NCBI GenBank assembly: GCA_022865685.1
Contig: JALHUB010000220.1
Span: 1-13,961, forward strand
DNA: 13,961 bases
DNA from: Dehalococcoidia bacterium
GTDB taxonomy: Bacteria; Chloroflexota; Dehalococcoidia; DSTF01; JALHUB01
Direction of reading: 5' to 3'
Shown here: piece after piece, positions 12,790 to 13,961 of the stretch
Numbering within the stretch: the first letter of the stretch is position 1
How the letters are laid out: the number at the start of each line of letters is the position of its first letter
Notes under the pieces: generated by a model
Told to the model about the DNA's origin: nothing
Seen by the model: the letters and a program-made list of their open reading frames with translations, nothing else
Database searches by the model: none
Translations under genes and position numbers: made by a program

Positions 12790-13961
12790 CTACACGTCGT
12801 AGGCCATCCGCGGCTCGGCGATTGTCACTTTGCGGCCGAGCTCGCTTCGGATGGCATTCGCCATCGCGTCGAGGCCTTTCGGCTCGCCGTGCACCAGGAG
12901 AACCTCGGCGTCGCCGCTGCCGCGCAGCCAGTCGACGATTCCCCGCTGGTCGGCGTGCGCGCTTAGCCCGTTAATCGTATAGATGCGGGCCTTCACAGCT
13001 ATCTCCTCGCCGAATATCTTTATCGAGCGCGCGCCGTCGACGATGGCGCGACCGGGCGTGCCTATCGCCTGATAGCCGACGAAGATGATGGAGCAGTCGT
13101 CGCGCCAGAGGTTGTGGCGCAGGTGGTGGATTACGCGACCCCCGTTCGCCATACCGCTGCCGGCGATGATGATGCTTCCAGAAGGCCAGCGGTTGATGGC
13201 GCGCGAGTCCTCAGTGCTGGGAGTGTACTCAACGCCTGGGAACTCGAACGGGTCTTCGCCCTTGTCCAGGCTGGCGATTAGACGCGGGTTGAGGTCGCGC
13301 AGGTGTCGTTCGTAAGCCTCGGTGATGCTAATCGCCAGGGGACTGTCGAGGAAAATGCGGCAATTGGAGGGTAGCTCGCCGGCATCCCACATCTGGTGCA
13401 GGTAGTAGAGGACGTCCTGAGAACGCTCCAGCGCGAACGATGGGATGACGACGTTCCCGCCGCGCCCCAGCGCGTCCTTTATCGCGCCGGCGAACTCCTG
13501 CCGCGACTCTTCTACCGGTCGGTGGGGCCTGTCGCCGTAGGTCGCTTCGCTAACGACGGCGTCACAGGGACGGCAGGCCTCCGGGTCCGGCATGACCGCG
13601 CGGCCGCGGTAGCCGAGGTCGCCGCTGAAGACGAGGCTCTTGCCGCTGCCGTTCCGCCGCTCCTGGAACTCGACGAAGGCGGAGCCGAGAACGTGGCCGG
13701 CGTTGCGCAGCGTCAGCGAGAGGCCGTCGCCGAGAGTGGTCGCCGAGTCGTAGGGTATGGACGGCGCGAACTGGTCGACCGCCAGGAGCGCGTCCTCGAC
13801 GACGTACGGCGGCGGCGGGACCTCCTCGCCCCGGCGGGCCGCTTTTCGCTTCCGCCAGCCGTATTCCTCGTACATCACGTGGGCCGCGTCCATCAGTATC
13901 AGGCGGCCGATCTCCCGCGTCTCGCCCGTAGCGTAGATGGGGCCGTCGAAGCCCGACTTGA
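12790..13961 (-). CDS. Beta-CASP metallo-beta-lactamase-fold RNase-like protein (5' end cut by window edge)
   Basis: The visible 389 residues are the C-terminal part of an MBL/beta-CASP nucleic-acid hydrolase of the CPSF73/Ysh1-like type. The fragment begins KSGFDGPIYATGETREIGRL and continues without a start, so the gene extends beyond the right edge; the missing N-terminus should carry the HxHxDH zinc motif. Visible family elements, in order, are NAGHVLGSAFVEF, FSGDLG, SEATYGDR, VIPSFALERSQDVL, IFLDSPLAISITEAY, IIAGSGMANGGRVIHHL, VGYQAIGTPGRAIVDG, LSAHADQRG (motif B His) and LLVHGEPKG (motif C His). Bacterial members process or degrade RNA, in some cases as 5'-exonucleases. All metal and catalytic residues expected in this part are present, so it should be active. 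It ends convergently to the S51 gene, with the two hairpins between. Confidence 0.9.
   Translation of the reverse strand, partial: KSGFDGPIYATGETREIGRLILMDAAHVMYEEYGWRKRKAARRGEEVPPPPYVVEDALLAVDQFAPSIPYDSATTLGDGLSLTLRNAGHVLGSAFVEFQERRNGSGKSLVFSGDLGYRGRAVMPDPEACRPCDAVVSEATYGDRPHRPVEESRQEFAGAIKDALGRGGNVVIPSFALERSQDVLYYLHQMWDAGELPSNCRIFLDSPLAISITEAYERHLRDLNPRLIASLDKGEDPFEFPGVEYTPSTEDSRAINRWPSGSIIIAGSGMANGGRVIHHLRHNLWRDDCSIIFVGYQAIGTPGRAIVDGARSIKIFGEEIAVKARIYTINGLSAHADQRGIVDWLRGSGDAEVLLVHGEPKGLDAMANAIRSELGRKVTIAEPRMAYDV

Overview
The window is GC-rich, densely packed chromosomal DNA from a bacterium with an acyl-CoA and oxidoreductase-rich gene repertoire. It holds eleven genes, nine complete and two cut by the window edges. 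The gene mix resembles uncultured aerobic Chloroflexota, for example Dehalococcoidia-related lineages: a family III CoA-transferase/racemase, a Ccr-like MDR reductase, an acyl-CoA dehydrogenase, a thiolase, a Tat-lipoprotein peptide-binding protein and a beta-CASP RNase. That assignment is inference from gene content and style; no rRNA, tRNA or phylogenetic marker is present to prove it.

Left block (1-3952, all minus strand). The transcription order is an acidic, proline-rich protein of unknown function, then a GAF-GGDEF protein with a degenerate GNDEF motif, then an alpha-methylacyl-CoA racemase-like CaiB/BaiF protein, then a lipoprotein with a CBM-like start that runs off the left edge. A 292-bp divergent intergenic region (3953-4244) follows. 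It holds a terminator-like hairpin and an inverted pair of short palindromic repeats.

Centre (4245-8610). A plus-strand pair encodes a Ccr-like zinc-containing MDR reductase and a D-2-hydroxyacid dehydrogenase, only 4 bp apart. Convergent to it is a minus-strand pair, an acyl-CoA dehydrogenase followed by an aldo/keto reductase. A perfect hairpin and a 14-bp palindrome lie at the point of convergence.

Right block (8611-13961). A 304-bp region separates the acyl-CoA dehydrogenase from a divergent thiolase. The thiolase converges, with 11 bp to spare, on a Tat-exported family 5 solute-binding lipoprotein. That gene is divergent from an S51 (cyanophycinase/peptidase E-like) serine hydrolase. 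A convergent gap with two hairpins follows, then the 3' part of a beta-CASP metallo-beta-lactamase RNase.

Together the enzymes suggest catabolism or remodelling of (branched) acyl-CoA thioesters: racemisation, enoyl reduction or oxidation, and thiolysis. Hydroxyacid/carbonyl reductases and an oligopeptide-type uptake receptor accompany them. The most distinctive non-coding feature is a set of short, nearly perfect intergenic hairpins. Two of them (12699-12722 and 12751-12774) differ only by compensatory base-pair changes, and several others share a CGTAG flank, which points to a dispersed palindromic repeat family. No CRISPR array, insertion sequence, defence system or prophage was seen.
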